Assembly: GCF_010183535.1 (NCBI RefSeq)
Contig: NC_071328.1
Coordinates: 3,410,001 to 3,474,000 of the forward strand
Direction: 5' to 3'
From: Caenorhabditis remanei
Taxonomy: Eukaryota > Nematoda > Chromadorea > Rhabditida > Rhabditidae
DNA length: 64,000 bases
Position numbers and translations under genes: made by a program. Shown here piece after piece: positions 30,691 through 41,225 of the stretch. Below the pieces are notes generated by a model that worked only from the letters and a program-made list of their open reading frames with translations, searched no databases and was not told the DNA's origin. How positions within the stretch are numbered: position 1 is the first letter of the stretch; the number at the start of each line of letters is the position of its first letter.

Positions 30691-31310
30691 TACACGGGAG
30701 AAGGCGCGGGCGTGTGGTGAGGGATACCAAGAAGGTGGTGGGCGGCGGTTGCCACCATTGCCTCCACCAGAACTGTTATGATAACCCTCGCCGCCGCGTG
30801 GACTTTCTTCATTTATGGCGCAAGTGGTTACACAGATGACCACTAATCTGACATCCAAGGTTTGATTCCAAGTCATCGCTATTCTCTTTTGCATTTTGTG
30901 AGGAGTAAAGTAGTATTCAAAGTTTTGACTCCCGACCAGTTGCGCCATAGATGCAGGGATCGGAATCGTAGCGGCGCTGACAGAAACGGGACACGTATCA
31001 CAATTCTAATGTCCGCGCATGAAAATGCTGAAAACTGTGTATCAAATGGATTCGACGACGCAGCGAATTGAATTCAACAAAAATTCAAGTTTCCTGCCAA
31101 TTCTAGTAGAGCACGATTGCATCATTCGAGAACATTCTAAAATTACAATTTGGGCGCATCGAAATATTTCAGTTTTTGATTGATTTTACCGCGTGACCTT
31201 CCAGAATTCTAATTTTCCGCCAAAAAAAGTTCTCCCACGTCATCTAATCAGTTCCCCTCTGAAGAATTCATTTTCTGACATTTCGAAACGAAAAAAAGTT
31301 CGGAATCGAA

Positions 31311-33186
31311 ATGCCGAATCCGACGACTGCATCACCAGTGACAAGAACTCTTCATATTGGAGAAGATGTCGAGATTACACTATACAGCTTCGTTTATTAT
31401 CCTATGGTTTGGCGGTAACTCAAAAATTTTGTGAAAATAAAGAATATTTCAGTGGTTCTGGGTCGTGATTGCAGTTGGTTTCACATTCTGTACAATCAGT
31501 TGTGCGGTTTGGTTTTTCTGTGCAATGGCAAGATTGAGAAGTAGGTTTTACGGGGCGAAATGATGCAAATGCGCTCCGTCGCACAGTTCCCAAAACAGAG
31601 CTGAAATAGCTTTTTCCCTGGGATGGAACCGACCCCTGTTTTGGGGGCGGGGTCTAAAATTGCTGAAATTTTCGGGATTGCAGCAACCGCGCTCTGCTAG
31701 ACTTAGTGGAACAATTACATTGGCTGAGTAACCGTAGAAAGGGGATACGCAGTTTTTGGATTTTAGAGTTCGTTTCAACTAAAATTTGTCAAATTTATGT
31801 GTATTTTGAATTTCGCGCGAATTTTTTTTCAAAAGCTCAGATTTTCAAAGTCTAGAATTTTAGATCGTTCTCGTTTCTGTTTCTGTCGAAAATGTCACAA
31901 TCGTGTTCAGCTCGCTGAGAGCTTTCAGAAAAGTACTCACAAGCTATGATTCGAAGCAAGTTGGGTCTCGACGCGAAAACTACAGTAACCCTGCAAATCG
32001 TGTCGAGACCCAACTTGCTTCAAACCATGGCTTGTGGGTACTTTTCTGAAAGCTCTCAGCGAGCTGAATTTGAATATGCTAGTCAAAATTTATGTTGTGG
32101 TGGGGCGCGATTGCTGAAAAATATCTTTCTTTCTTTTTTAATTTTTCAAAGGAAAATTTTAGCTATAACTTGAAGCAGACGACTCCAGGAGCTTTGAAAC
32201 TTAAAAATTCTGATTTTCCGTGAAATTTCCAAAGTTTTGATACCCATATTGCCCGGGTGGCCTAACTTCCCAAATTTGTCGGATCCTAGGCCACCGACAG
32301 TTTTTGGGGTTTCACTCGGAAGGGTGAAGAGATAGAGGAAAGTCGTCAACGACAAAAACAGTTTGGTGGCCTAACTTCCCCAGTCGGATCCTAGGCCACA
32401 CTACTTTAAATTTTTCAATTTTTCCAGAAGAAAAGCCATGTAATCATCCAGTGTACGAAGCTCGTACAATCATCACGAAAGACGGCGAAGAGAAGCCGGC
32501 AGATAAGACTCAAAAATCGGAAAAACACTGTAAAAAGGTGGGAGCACTGAGCGAGGCGGAGTCACTGGCCAAGAGTTTCAAGAGTGTCCGCTCGAAAAAG
32601 TCGACGAAATCGTCGAGAAAATCGGCGAAATCCACGAAATCCTCGCACAAGTCGGGCAAATCGATGAAGAAGAAGACGTCGAAGGAGAATGTGGATGAGC
32701 CGAGAAACGCCGATGAGAATCAGGAGGATCACGGAGGTCAGAAGGGCGACGCAAAGTCTGGAAAATCGAGGAAATCGAGTAGAAAAGACGGTGGACACGA
32801 TGGGGAGATGTTTGTGGTCGACATGGATCAACACGAGGTTCAAAGAGAGAATAATGGCGAGAACGTGCTTAAAAAAGTGAGTTTTTTGGAAGGTCAGTTC
32901 GGTAGAGCGCACTTGCAAACGCGCTCTACCGAAGATCGGATGGCTTAGGAGTAAATGCGCTCTACCAGAATTCCGTTCAGCGCACTTGTTACTATTAGAA
33001 CGACACGCGTCTTACAACCGCGCTCTATCGAAACCTTGAATGCGAAATTGAGAGGTTCGGTGGAGCGCAATTGTAAGAACTGTGCCGAGCTAATAGGTTT
33101 TGCAAATGCGCTCTACCGAGAGACACTCAAACTCTATTCCTATCTTTTTTCAGCTTGCCTCCAGCTTCCTCATTTGGAGAAAATGA
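31311..33186 (+). CDS. Small single-pass membrane protein with Lys/Ser-rich tail
   Basis: Exons 31311-31406, 31453-31540, 32428-32876 and 33154-33186 join in phase to 221 residues. The first intron is 46 bases with a GTTTGG donor; the GTAACT nearby would leave only 37 bases and the wrong phase. Residues 33-56 form one hydrophobic helix rich in Trp, Phe and Cys. The rest is a strongly basic tail with repeated KS units (KSTKSS, KSAKSTKSS, KSGKS) and then an acidic stretch before LASSFLIWRK. There is no signal peptide cleavage site that I can see. AATAAA at 33270-33275 is a good polyadenylation signal. I do not recognise the family; a nematode-restricted protein is my guess. The repeated SK/KS units could be phosphorylation targets, which is inference. 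Confidence 0.75.
31908..32066. repeat. Near-perfect 160-bp foldback in intron 2 of the small membrane gene
   Basis: CAGCTCGCTGAGAGCTTTCA at the left pairs with TGAAAGCTCTCAGCGAGCTG at the right, and GCAAGTTGGGTCTCGAC pairs with GTCGAGACCCAACTTGC. The loop is about 30 bases and contains TACAGTAACC. Confidence 0.85.
32890..33125. repeat. Cluster of GCGCTCTACCG repeats in the last intron of the small membrane gene
   Basis: At least six copies of the core occur in 235 bases in both orientations. A longer unit has TCTTACAACCGCGCTCTATC facing its complement and ends GTGCCGAGCTAATAGG, as at 48783-48905 and 49608-49745. Confidence 0.7.
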
Positions 33187-34550
33187 GCTGAAAAGAAGAA
33201 GAAAAAAAACGAAAAATGGCACCGAACTCGCATTATTGACCAGATCTCTCTCTTTTTTATTGTAAAGTAAATAAATATTTCTATGGGCCTAACTGTAGTT
33301 TTAGAATGTTCTCGAATGATGCAATTGTGCTCTACTAGCCTTGGCGGGAAACTATTTTTTGTTGAAATCAATTCGCTGCGACGTTGAATGCATTTGATAC
33401 GCAGTTTTCACAATTTCCTTGCATTTTTTTTTCTGTCTGACTAATCAAGGCTGCGCAAAATTTTTTTGTTGGTAATTGTGAGTGACTGTATCTGAGAATA
33501 CTGAGCAGGTGGTAGGTGAGAGAAAATGCTATTTGAAGGGTGAGAGGATTCCCAGGAGAACTTGTCAGCTCCATTTTGAAGATTACTGACAGGTGAAAGC
33601 AGTGATGGATTACAAACAGTAGGTACACAATAGGGTTTGAGAAGAATTAGAATACGTAGAAATGATAATTGTCAAAAGGAAAATTATCTGATTTCGGGTT
33701 GATGTGTTTGAGCGGCGTTGCGTCCGGCAGTGTGTGCTTCCCGATAATTACTTTCCTCTTATTTACCGATAAAATTTTACCGAAAATTAACCGATAAACT
33801 ATCGATATATCTGGCTGAAATTTGCCGGTAAATTCGGTAAAACCGGTAAATTTACCGGTAAATATGAATTTTGGTTTTGGTCACGGTACCTGGCATCTCG
33901 CAGGTTTCAAAATGTCCAGTTTTGAAAAGTCTGGTTTCGTGTGCAAGAGAAAATTTCATATTTACCGGTAGTTTACCGGTAAATGTGTGTTTCGGTAAAT
34001 ATTTTCGGTAAAAATTTACCAAAACGTTCCAGAAATTCAAATTGACACCCGGATAGTCATTTAAAATTTGTTGAACTTGAAAATGCATATTCCACAGTTT
34101 GAAAAAAGGAAAAGTTTATTACTGAAAAGAAAAATACATATACAGAGAAAGTTTGAAAAAATTCACAATATCTTTACTATTAACAAACGCAAACGGCTGT
34201 ATGTTTGTCTGTCTGTCGCCGATCCTACCGCCCTTCCTACTGAACCGTTTTTCTTCGAACTTGGACCAAAATATCAGAAATTTTCACCACTTGATGCCCG
34301 TCTATTTTTTTTAGTTAGAATAGGTCTCTACTAGGTCACTATGTCAAAAAACGTGGTTTTCAAGCCTAGCAGTGGCTTTCATTTCCGAAATAGGGAAATA
34401 GGAGTTCACGGGGAAAATTATTTATAGAACTTTTTCATTCTGCAAATGACTTCATTTCTTAAAAGCGTGGGAAACATTGTAACAAGTAGAAGGGTGGTGT
34501 AGAAAAGGAGGTTTAGTCGCCGGTAGGCGACGTGAACCGACTGGTTTTCA
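33187..34550. other. Spacer between small membrane gene and homeobox gene; ACCGGTAAA repeats
   Basis: 33755-34020 is full of TTTACCGGTAAA and TTACCGATAA palindromes. 34060-34330 contains TTTGTCTGTCTGTCGCC and looks like a dispersed repeat. Both flanking genes end here (convergent). No gene seen. Confidence 0.5.
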
Positions 34551-35954
34551 TCATTCATCATTGCGCGAAGATGGTTGCCAACAATTCCCGGACAAAGTTC
34601 TTCTCTTTTTTTGTAAAACTTTTCGGTTTTTGAACCAATTCTTAACAGTCATAGGATTCAATTTCAGTTCTTCAGCTAGGTCATTTCTCTCCTTCATCGA
34701 AATATAGTTGTTTTCCTGGAATTTTGCTTCCAACACAGATAATTGAGTTTCAGTGAATTTTGTTCGTTTTCGTCTCGGTTTAATCGTATATTGAGAATAA
34801 TTGGCCAGTGCAGAAGTCATGTAAGATTGATAATCATAAGCTCCAGCCGCTGGCTGAAATTCTGAAATTATGGTCTCCGGCCAATGATAAGCTTGTTTTT
34901 GATATTGCTGTGGCTCTGGCAAAACAGATTGATTCGGATTCGGACGTCGGAATTGCAATTCTCCACCAGAATGACTTGACAAAAGCGGTTTGTAGATTTC
35001 AGAAGCAACTTGATAGTGTGCAGGAGAGCTGTATGGATAGCATTGTGCTCTGAGATGTGGCGTTTCCCGATTTGGTTGTGGTTCTTGTGGTCCTAATTGT
35101 TGGGAATCTGAAACCTTCTTCAAAAATTGTTTCATTCTCTTTGGAGCGCCTATGTTGCCCACAATTGTCATAACATTGGTAGGAACTACAAATGAAGTCG
35201 TGTGTAGGCTGAAATATTTCGAATAAACCTATAACAATAAAGTGAGTATACAGTACTGGGCCATAAAGAATGCGAAAACTGCAGTTTTTAGTTGAAAATG
35301 GTCAACATTGAGAGTCTGGCATAGTAAAACAAACTATCCCACAAAATAACATTTTTTGGATCGAACAGATCAAAAGTAGAGCTCCATTTTTGTAGCTGAC
35401 AACTTTTTCGTATGGACACTCCATAGAGAGTTACATACCGTCAAAGTAATTTCTCCCTAAAATCGAACCATTTCAGTGAAAAATGGTGCGATTTTTGAGC
35501 TGTCCCCTTAAAATGACCATAACTCTTTAGGGAGTATCCGTACAGAAAACTTGGTAACTAAAAAAGTAAAGCTCTACTTTTGATCTATATGATCCATTTA
35601 AAAATCTTCTTGATGGGACAATCAGTATTACCATGAAACACTCTCAAAGTTTGGAGTTTTCAACTGAAAAGGACAAAATATGATATATTTTTGGCCTGTA
35701 CCTTTTTTTCGGGGCTCCGGTCCTTGCCGGGCCGAAAATTTGCAAGTATGTGAAAGTTACTTTTCAAATCCAGGGTTTTGCACTGACAGCAATTTAGGTT
35801 GAGGTTGATCGTCCGGGAATGCTGGAATCTCATCGAGCACACTTTTCACGTCATCCTCAGAAAGAGCAGGAAGTGTCTGATTAACTACAAGTGAATTGGT
35901 GTTAAGATGATCGGACTTAAAATATAAATTGTACAGGTCAAAGCAATACTCCAT
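34551..35954 (-). CDS. Divergent K50 homeodomain protein
   Basis: Two exons, 35954-35761 and 35208-34551, join in phase (GAAAA/CC) to 283 residues. The homeodomain is at about 209-268: F8, L16, F20, W48, F49 and N51 are in place in FTETQLSVLEAKF and NWFKNRK. Position 50 is Lys, as in bicoid/Otx-type domains that prefer TAATCC; position 47 is Asn and 53 is Lys, both unusual. The N-terminal half is rich in Pro, Gln and Tyr and probably disordered, and exon 1 has an acidic ALSEDDVKSVLDEIPAF segment that could be an activation or interaction helix. It should act as a nuclear DNA-binding regulator. The class is unclear; a fast-evolving nematode homeobox gene seems likeliest. The intron carries a repeat of family D. 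Confidence 0.88.
35270..35690. repeat. Foldback repeat family D in homeobox intron
   Basis: GATCAAAAGTAGAGCTCCAT and TTTTGTAGCTGACAACTTTT on the left face AAAGCTCTACTTTTGATCT on the right. Outer arms carry AAAATGGTCAACATTGAGAG and its degenerate complement. The centre has ACCATTTCAGTG with its inverse. Confidence 0.7.
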
Positions 35955-37778
35955 GATCCTACAGTGAATCTTTACATAAAGACTTTCAATAAGATTCAGC
36001 AGCAGAATAGGGCGGGGCGAACAAATATTACGGTTTGTTAGAATAGACTATACCCCAGGAGAAAAGTTGAGCACAGGTTGGAACGAGGACGTGCTACATT
36101 CAGCCAACAGATTGTAAATCAAAACCCTTCTGTCACTAAATTGACGGCATTAAACAAAAATGTCTTTGAGCATGGAGGTGTAACAAAAAAGTGACATGAG
36201 AATATGGCAAGCAGATGGAGATGTAGATTTTCAATAAATTATACAGATCAAAAGTAGAGCTTCATTTTTGTAGTTGACAACGTTTTTGTACGAGCACTCC
36301 CTAGCAAGTTACGTATCGACAAAGTAATTTCTCCCTCAAATCGTCCCATTTCAGTGCAAAAATAGTGCGATTTTTGAGATGTCGTCTTAAAATGACTATA
36401 ACTCTCTAGGGAGTGTCCGTACAAAAAAGTTGTCAACTACAAAAATGAAGATCTACCTTTGCTCTGTATAGTTCATTAAAAATCCATACTTGTCAAGGGC
36501 CGGGCTTTTTTTTCAAAACGTCAGGCCCGGCCCGGCCCGTCTTTTTGGAGGGAATTTTTTTTCAATTTTTTTTTCAAATTTGATTAAGGTGTACTAAGAT
36601 GAATTCAGACTTTTCTCATAGAATAATATGAGTGTCTTTTTGTCAATTTTTCCGCATGAAAAATTGAAAATTGAAAAAAAAATTGAAAATTTTTTCAAAA
36701 ATCCCATATCCCTGACAAGACGGGCCTGACGGGCCGAGCCCGGGCCGAAGCTTTTCAGGCCCAGCCCGTCATTTGAAAAGTATGTAAAAATCTACTTTGT
36801 GGAACAATCAATATTACCATGACACACTCTCAAAGTTGGTCATTTTCAACTAAAAACTGCAGGTCAAAAGGTTATCAACTTTTTCTGTTTTCAGTTAAAA
36901 TTGTTCAACTTTGAGAGTGTGTCATGGTAATATTGATTGTCCCATCAAGTAGATTTTTAATAAATTATACAGATCAAAAGTAGAGCTTCATTTTTGTAGT
37001 TGACAACGTTTTTGTAGGGACACTATCTTGAAAGTTACAGGTTGCCAAAGTGAAAAGCTCCTAAATTTTCATAGTCGGTTAAAAACGTCTTTAATGGCCT
37101 GCAACTTTCAAGAAAGAGTAACTACCAAAAAATGCACAACTACAAAAATTATTTGCTATTTTTGCTCTGCCCACGCCACACAAAATAAAATTAATCGGAC
37201 AATCAGATGACATCGAAACACACTGTCAAAGTTTTACGGAATTTGAAAAAGTTCGTTTTCTTCAGTTTTTCTTCGAATTATCTGCAAATTTTTGAAAGTT
37301 CGAGCGGCTTTGAATATTTTTTTGTGATTTTTTTCACTCATTCAAAATTTTTCGAGATTTTTAATTGGAAATAACCGAATTTCAACAAAATACAGGTTAA
37401 ATCCCTCATGAATAATGAAATGATTCTGAATTGTTGAATTTTAAATTTTAAAATACAATATTTGGTAAAATTGGAAAGTGCAAACTTTACGTAGATTTTT
37501 AGATAAAAACCAAAGAATTTTACAGAAAATCGTTTCCAAGATTGCTCCTTTTTGAAATGTCATTATTACTAAATGTATCAGTTTCAGCATTTCTGCTTTT
37601 TAAGCGTCTGAAACGTTCTGTTTTCAGACTTTTTACCTCCTCTCCATATTCCATATTTTATCACCATGGGCTCTCATGCCCATAAAACTTCCCCATGGGA
37701 AACCGTCCTAATTCAATTAAAACACCACTATAAAGCTCGGTGCTCTCTCTCCCAGAATTCTCCATCATTGTGAAACCA
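35955..37778. other. Divergent spacer between homeobox and NTF2-like genes
   Basis: 36235-36480 and 36785-37200 are pieces of foldback family D, separated by an inserted hAT-like element. 37250-37640 is AT-rich. The last 140 bases before the NTF2-like start include CACCATGGGCTCTCATGCCC and a TATAAAGC at about 37730, a plausible core promoter, and a CTCTCTCCCAG acceptor 25 bases before the ATG. Confidence 0.5.
36491..36783. mobile_element. hAT-like MITE, family B, inserted in family D with 8-bp duplication
   Basis: The ends read CATACTTGTCAAGGGCCGGG and GAAAAGTATG, with GGCCCGGCCCG-type arms. TAAAAATC stands directly on both sides. In uninterrupted family D copies the flanking sequence is continuous (TTAAAAATCTACTTGG-type). 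Confidence 0.75.
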
Positions 37779-39816
37779 ATGCGTCTTCCAATTCTCTTGC
37801 TGATTCTTGCTGTCATGGCCACTGCCACCATCTACTGGAAGCATCCAGTTAAAGATGCGAGGCAACAAGCCGAGTATCAGTTACAATATCTCATACACGC
37901 ACTCAACATGAAGGATATCGAGTTGTTCAAGACACTTGCCTATGATGTTATTCGTGAGTTGAAAACCATTTTCACACATATTTTATAAATACAAGTTTAA
38001 GTTTTCAGAGGCGCAACCTATCATCAAGTTGTACGCTACTGGAAATACTGGATATGTTATGTCTGCGAGTAATATCATCGGAGACAGACATCTCGTCGCT
38101 ACCGGAAATTTGGAAGGAACTGATATCAAGTTCTATTTTAGCTGGGAGAAGGTAAGAGTAGACAGCAGAAGTCTTTGGCTAACTAAGGTACCGTAAAAAC
38201 TGTAATAGAAGCGCCCCTCTATTAGAGGCGCCCCTCTAATACAGTGCGTCCAATAATCTTAAGACACCCCCCTAAAATGATGATTCCAAGAGAATAAGAT
38301 ATGATCTGAAAAAACTGTCAATGCAGTTCGATTCAGAATCTTTGAAAACCCCTACAGACAAATTTTCAGGAAAAAATACCTATTTCTGAGCACGTGACCT
38401 CAAAAAAACACTTTTTTGGCCGTTCAGAAATGATAAGACACCCTCGATTTTTTCGATTTTTCACGCATATGACTGGTAAGAAAGAGCTCCAAAACATTAT
38501 TTATCATTCAAAAACACGAAAAAACAATGCACAATTTAATAACTGGTCTCTCCTCCATTGTTCTGAAGAACTTCAGTCATCCTATTTTTCATGCTTCCAA
38601 CGAGAATTGCAGTTTTCCGTTGAAAATGGTCAACTTTGTAACTATGACACGGCCTCCCTGATAGTCTCACAATATTAATTGTTAGTGGACTATATAGAAC
38701 AAAGATACAGCTTCATTTTTGTAGTTGACAACTTTTTTGTACGGGCACATCCTAAGAAGTTACAGGCAGTTTATGTGAACAGCTCAAAAAGTTTTCTTTT
38801 TAGCACTGAAAAAGGCAACAATTGTGAGCAATTACTTTGACGATTGATAACTTCTTTGGATGTGCCCATACAAAAAAGTTGTCAACTACAAAAATGAAGC
38901 TCTACTTGTGATCTGTATAATCCACTAACAGTCAATATTGTGAAACTATCAGGTAGGCCGTGTCACAGTCACAAAGTTGACCATTTTCAACTAAAAACTG
39001 CAAGTGTCGTTGGAAGCAAGAAAAATAGGATGCCTGAAGTTGTTCAGAACAATGGAGGAGAGACCAATTATTGAATTGCGCTTTGTTTTTTTGTGTTTTT
39101 GAATAATAATTAATGTTTTAAAGCTCTTTCATACTAGTCGAATGCGTGAAAAATCGAAAAAATGGAGGGTGTCTTATCATTTTTGGACGGCCAAAAAAGT
39201 GTTTTTTTTGAGGTCACGCGCTCAGAAACAGGTTATTATTTCTAGAAATTTGTCTGTAGGGGTTTTCTAAGATTCTGAATCGAACTGCATTCACAGTTTT
39301 TTCAGATCATATCCTATTCTCTCGGAATCATCGTTTTAGGGGGGTGTCTTAAGATTATTGGACGCACTGTAGAGGCGCACCTTAAAAAGCGGTTTGAATA
39401 ATAGTGGCGCACCCTCTAATAGAGGCGCCCCCTTAATACGGTTAAAATATTTTTACTGGTTTTCAATCATTCTTTTCCAAAGTTCGTGAAAAAGCAATAA
39501 TAAAACCCCAATTTTTTGTTCAAAGTCTGCAAATTAATGGTTTTCGTGTAATTTTGTCCGATAAAATGGAAGTTTGTTTGGAAATTGATCACTTGAAAGT
39601 TGAAAAAAAAATAGGCCATCAAACAGGTTGAAAAATAGAGGCGCACCCTCTATTAGAAGCGCCCCTGTAATAGAGGCGCATCTGCGAACGAGGGTTGAAC
39701 AATAGAGGCGCATGCGCTTCTATTACAGTTTTTACGGTATCTGATTTCAGAACGCTCAGAGTCCAAGCGGCTACAAGCTGATCGCTTGCCGTGCATGTCA
39801 GTTGTCCGAATGCTAA
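37779..39816 (+). CDS. Small secreted NTF2-like protein
   Basis: Exons 37779-37953, 38009-38151 and 39751-39816 join in phase to 127 residues. A signal peptide (MRLPILLLILAVMATATIY) leads the protein. The rest has the plan of nematode secreted NTF2-like domains: an N-terminal helix (QAEYQLQYLIHALNMKDI), DVIQAQPIIKLY, then strands (HLVATGNLEGTDIKFYFSWEK) and a short Cys-bearing end (CRACQLSEC). The three Cys near the end may form a disulphide, which is inference. AATAAA at 39852-39857 is 36 bases after the stop. The second intron is 1.6 kb, almost all of it nested inverted-repeat elements, whose right end lies 11 bases from the exon 3 acceptor. Partner or ligand is unknown. Confidence 0.8.
38189..39739. 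mobile_element. Outer inverted-repeat element with GAGGCGC arms in NTF2-like intron
   Basis: The left end TACCGTAAAAACTGTAATAG mirrors the right end CTATTACAGTTTTTACGGTA, so the flanks are TA on both sides. Multiple copies of TCTAATAGAGGCGCACC make up the sub-terminal part. It contains no coding frame and hosts a second element at 38242-39369. Confidence 0.75.
38242..39369. mobile_element. Inner foldback MITE with TA duplication
   Basis: The left end CAGTGCGTCCAATAATCTTA is exactly inverted at the right end. The flanks are CTCTAA-TA and TA-GAGGCGC, matching the empty motif CTCTAATAGAGGCGC found elsewhere in the same outer element. Arms run for about 300 bases each with strong similarity (for example CAGTTCGATTCAGAATCTT against AAGATTCTGAATCGAACTG). 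A family D repeat sits in the centre. The CAGT ends and TA site suit Tc1/mariner-type movement. Confidence 0.85.
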
Positions 39817-39899
39817 TTGCGGATACTAATTATGCATGTATCTGACTGATTAATAAATAATGGAACATTCAATTATTCAAAAAATTGAGTCAAGTTTCG

Positions 39900-40090
39900 A
39901 ATTTTTTGTACGGCCCGTCGGCCCGTTGCAAGTCTGCGGATCGTCTTAATGTGCCGTGAACCAGGAAAAACTCCGAAAAACGCGAAAATGGCAGGCATAG
40001 ATCTCGTGGAGATCTACATTTTGGTATATTTTTCAGCTCATAAAACTCAGTTTCATGCGAGTTACTTAGCCCGGTTTGCAAGTATGACAA
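39900..40090. repeat. Decayed copy of hAT-like family A
   Basis: GTACGGCCCGTCGGCCCGTTGCAAG and, after a shortened centre, CTCGTGGAGATCTACATTTT, TATTTTTCAGCTCATAAAAC and GGTTTGCAAGTATG are recognisable. The inner arms are mostly deleted. Confidence 0.6.
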
Positions 40091-40419
40091 TAGCTGATCC
40101 TTGTAAAAACGGTATGAGGAAGCAAACTCGGAAGACAATTTTTCAAAAAGGAGGCGTCAGAGACATCGAAAGTCGTCTAACTGAAATCTGAGACTAGACA
40201 CTTAAAATTTCTAATCTGTGCTCTTACATAGATTAGAAATTTTCAAGTTTCGAAATCTGCTTTTAGCATTTACATGTGAAGAAAATGAACCAAGACCTAT
40301 TTAGATCCAGTACTTGAAGGCTACACGCTCTTTAACTCGGTTAATTTTGTTTCCAATGGAAATTCTGAAATCATCTTATCTAAATTCATGATTTCCGCCA
40401 ACTTCAAACACATTTTCAG

Positions 40420-40537
40420 GCTCACTCCTACGAAGTCAATCTCTGTGACCCAAGACGAATCTCTGAGGTTGCACAAATGGTGTTGAGAGATATTAAAAAA
40501 GTTGACATTCTTGTTAATAACGCGGGTGTTGCTACAG
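40420..40537 (+). pseudogene. Orphan short-chain dehydrogenase/reductase exon
   Basis: 118 bases with a good acceptor (CATTTTCAG) and donor (GTAAAT) encode 39 residues including YEVNLCDPRRISEVAQMV and ILVNNAGVATG. NNAG is the hallmark of classical SDR enzymes, and the arrangement resembles SDR16C/RDH10-type retinol dehydrogenases. I searched up to about 41.7 kb and back to 39.9 kb and found neither the upstream GxxxGxG exon nor the downstream YxxxK exon. It is best read as a gene fragment, possibly moved by a transposon. The frame is intact, so it may be recent or part of a gene with very large introns. Confidence 0.7.
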
Positions 40538-40941
40538 GTAAATTCATTCTTGTTGTCGAATGATCAAAAATAAATTTCAGCCTGCGGCGCTTTCCTCATT
40601 TTCAGATAGTCCCCCAATCACCTTAAAACAAGAGAATTTCCATTTAATATCAGAAGTCACCAATCTTCTGGGCACCTGAATCAAATAGAGTAATAAAGAG
40701 TGTGTTTACAATCCCTACAACCAGAGTAGTCTTCTTCTAATCGAGATAATCGTCTGACTGTTTCGAAACATGTGTCTTTTTGGGTGGTAGATTGTTGAGT
40801 AGAGGGTATTCGGAATGTTTTATGACTCTCTGTCTTACTGTATTAGGAAGCGATTTATGTTGCGAAGGTTGTCCGGATTTAGGGTGAGACCGATGGGAAG
40901 TGAGGATCGTTGAAATGAAGTAATTATGTTCTAAAAATCAT

Positions 40942-41225
40942 AATTGCAAACCGGGCCGGCGCGTAACTCAATTCAAACTCAGTGTTATGAGCTGAAAAAT
41001 ATACCAAAATGTAGATATCGACGAGTTCTATGTCTTTAATGTAATAATAACCAGATGACTATTTGTTAACGTGCAGCGGGCAGGGCTATAATGGTTTTTT
41101 GATCAGTTTTTCGTGTTGTGGCACTTTTCCCGCAATACATTAACGAATTGTAGTAGGCCACAAGTATAGAAGTCGCCGAGATCTACATTTTGTTATATTT
41201 TTCAGGCAATTTAAATGGGTTTCAG
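40942..41225. repeat. hAT-like family A, diverged copy
   Basis: It begins ATTGCAAACCGGGCCGGCGC and has TTATGAGCTGAAAAATATAC, GTAGATATCGACGAGTTCTA and a right arm CGCCGAGATCTACATTTTG, but its right terminus is missing. Confidence 0.65.

Larger units (their letters stand above)
29251..30930. mobile_element. Composite repeat with two tRNA-like modules, copy 2, split by a transposon
   Basis: Inverted relative to copy 1 at 21895-22285. The left part (29251-29388) has the complement of the CCCGGGTTCGATT module; the right part (30691-30930) has GCGCAAGTGGTTACACAG and AAGGTTTGATTCC on the plus strand. Removing 29389-30690 and one TA restores a continuous match to copy 1 across AGCTACACGGGAG. Confidence 0.7.
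26770..31310. other. 4.5-kb divergent intergenic region rich in repeats
   Basis: It lies between the start of the MARVEL gene (minus) and the start of a small membrane-protein gene (plus). It holds two family C hairpins and one tRNA-like composite carrying two nested transposons. The only stretch that looks like ordinary regulatory DNA is 28900-29030, with CTCTGCGTCTCTTCACTCAC and a CTTATC site. I found no coding exon with both splice borders here. Confidence 0.5.

Noticed and set aside
34060..34335. 88-residue plus-strand frame after the homeobox gene
   Set aside because: Overlaps a dispersed TTTGTCTGTCTGTCGCC repeat and has no splice or domain support.
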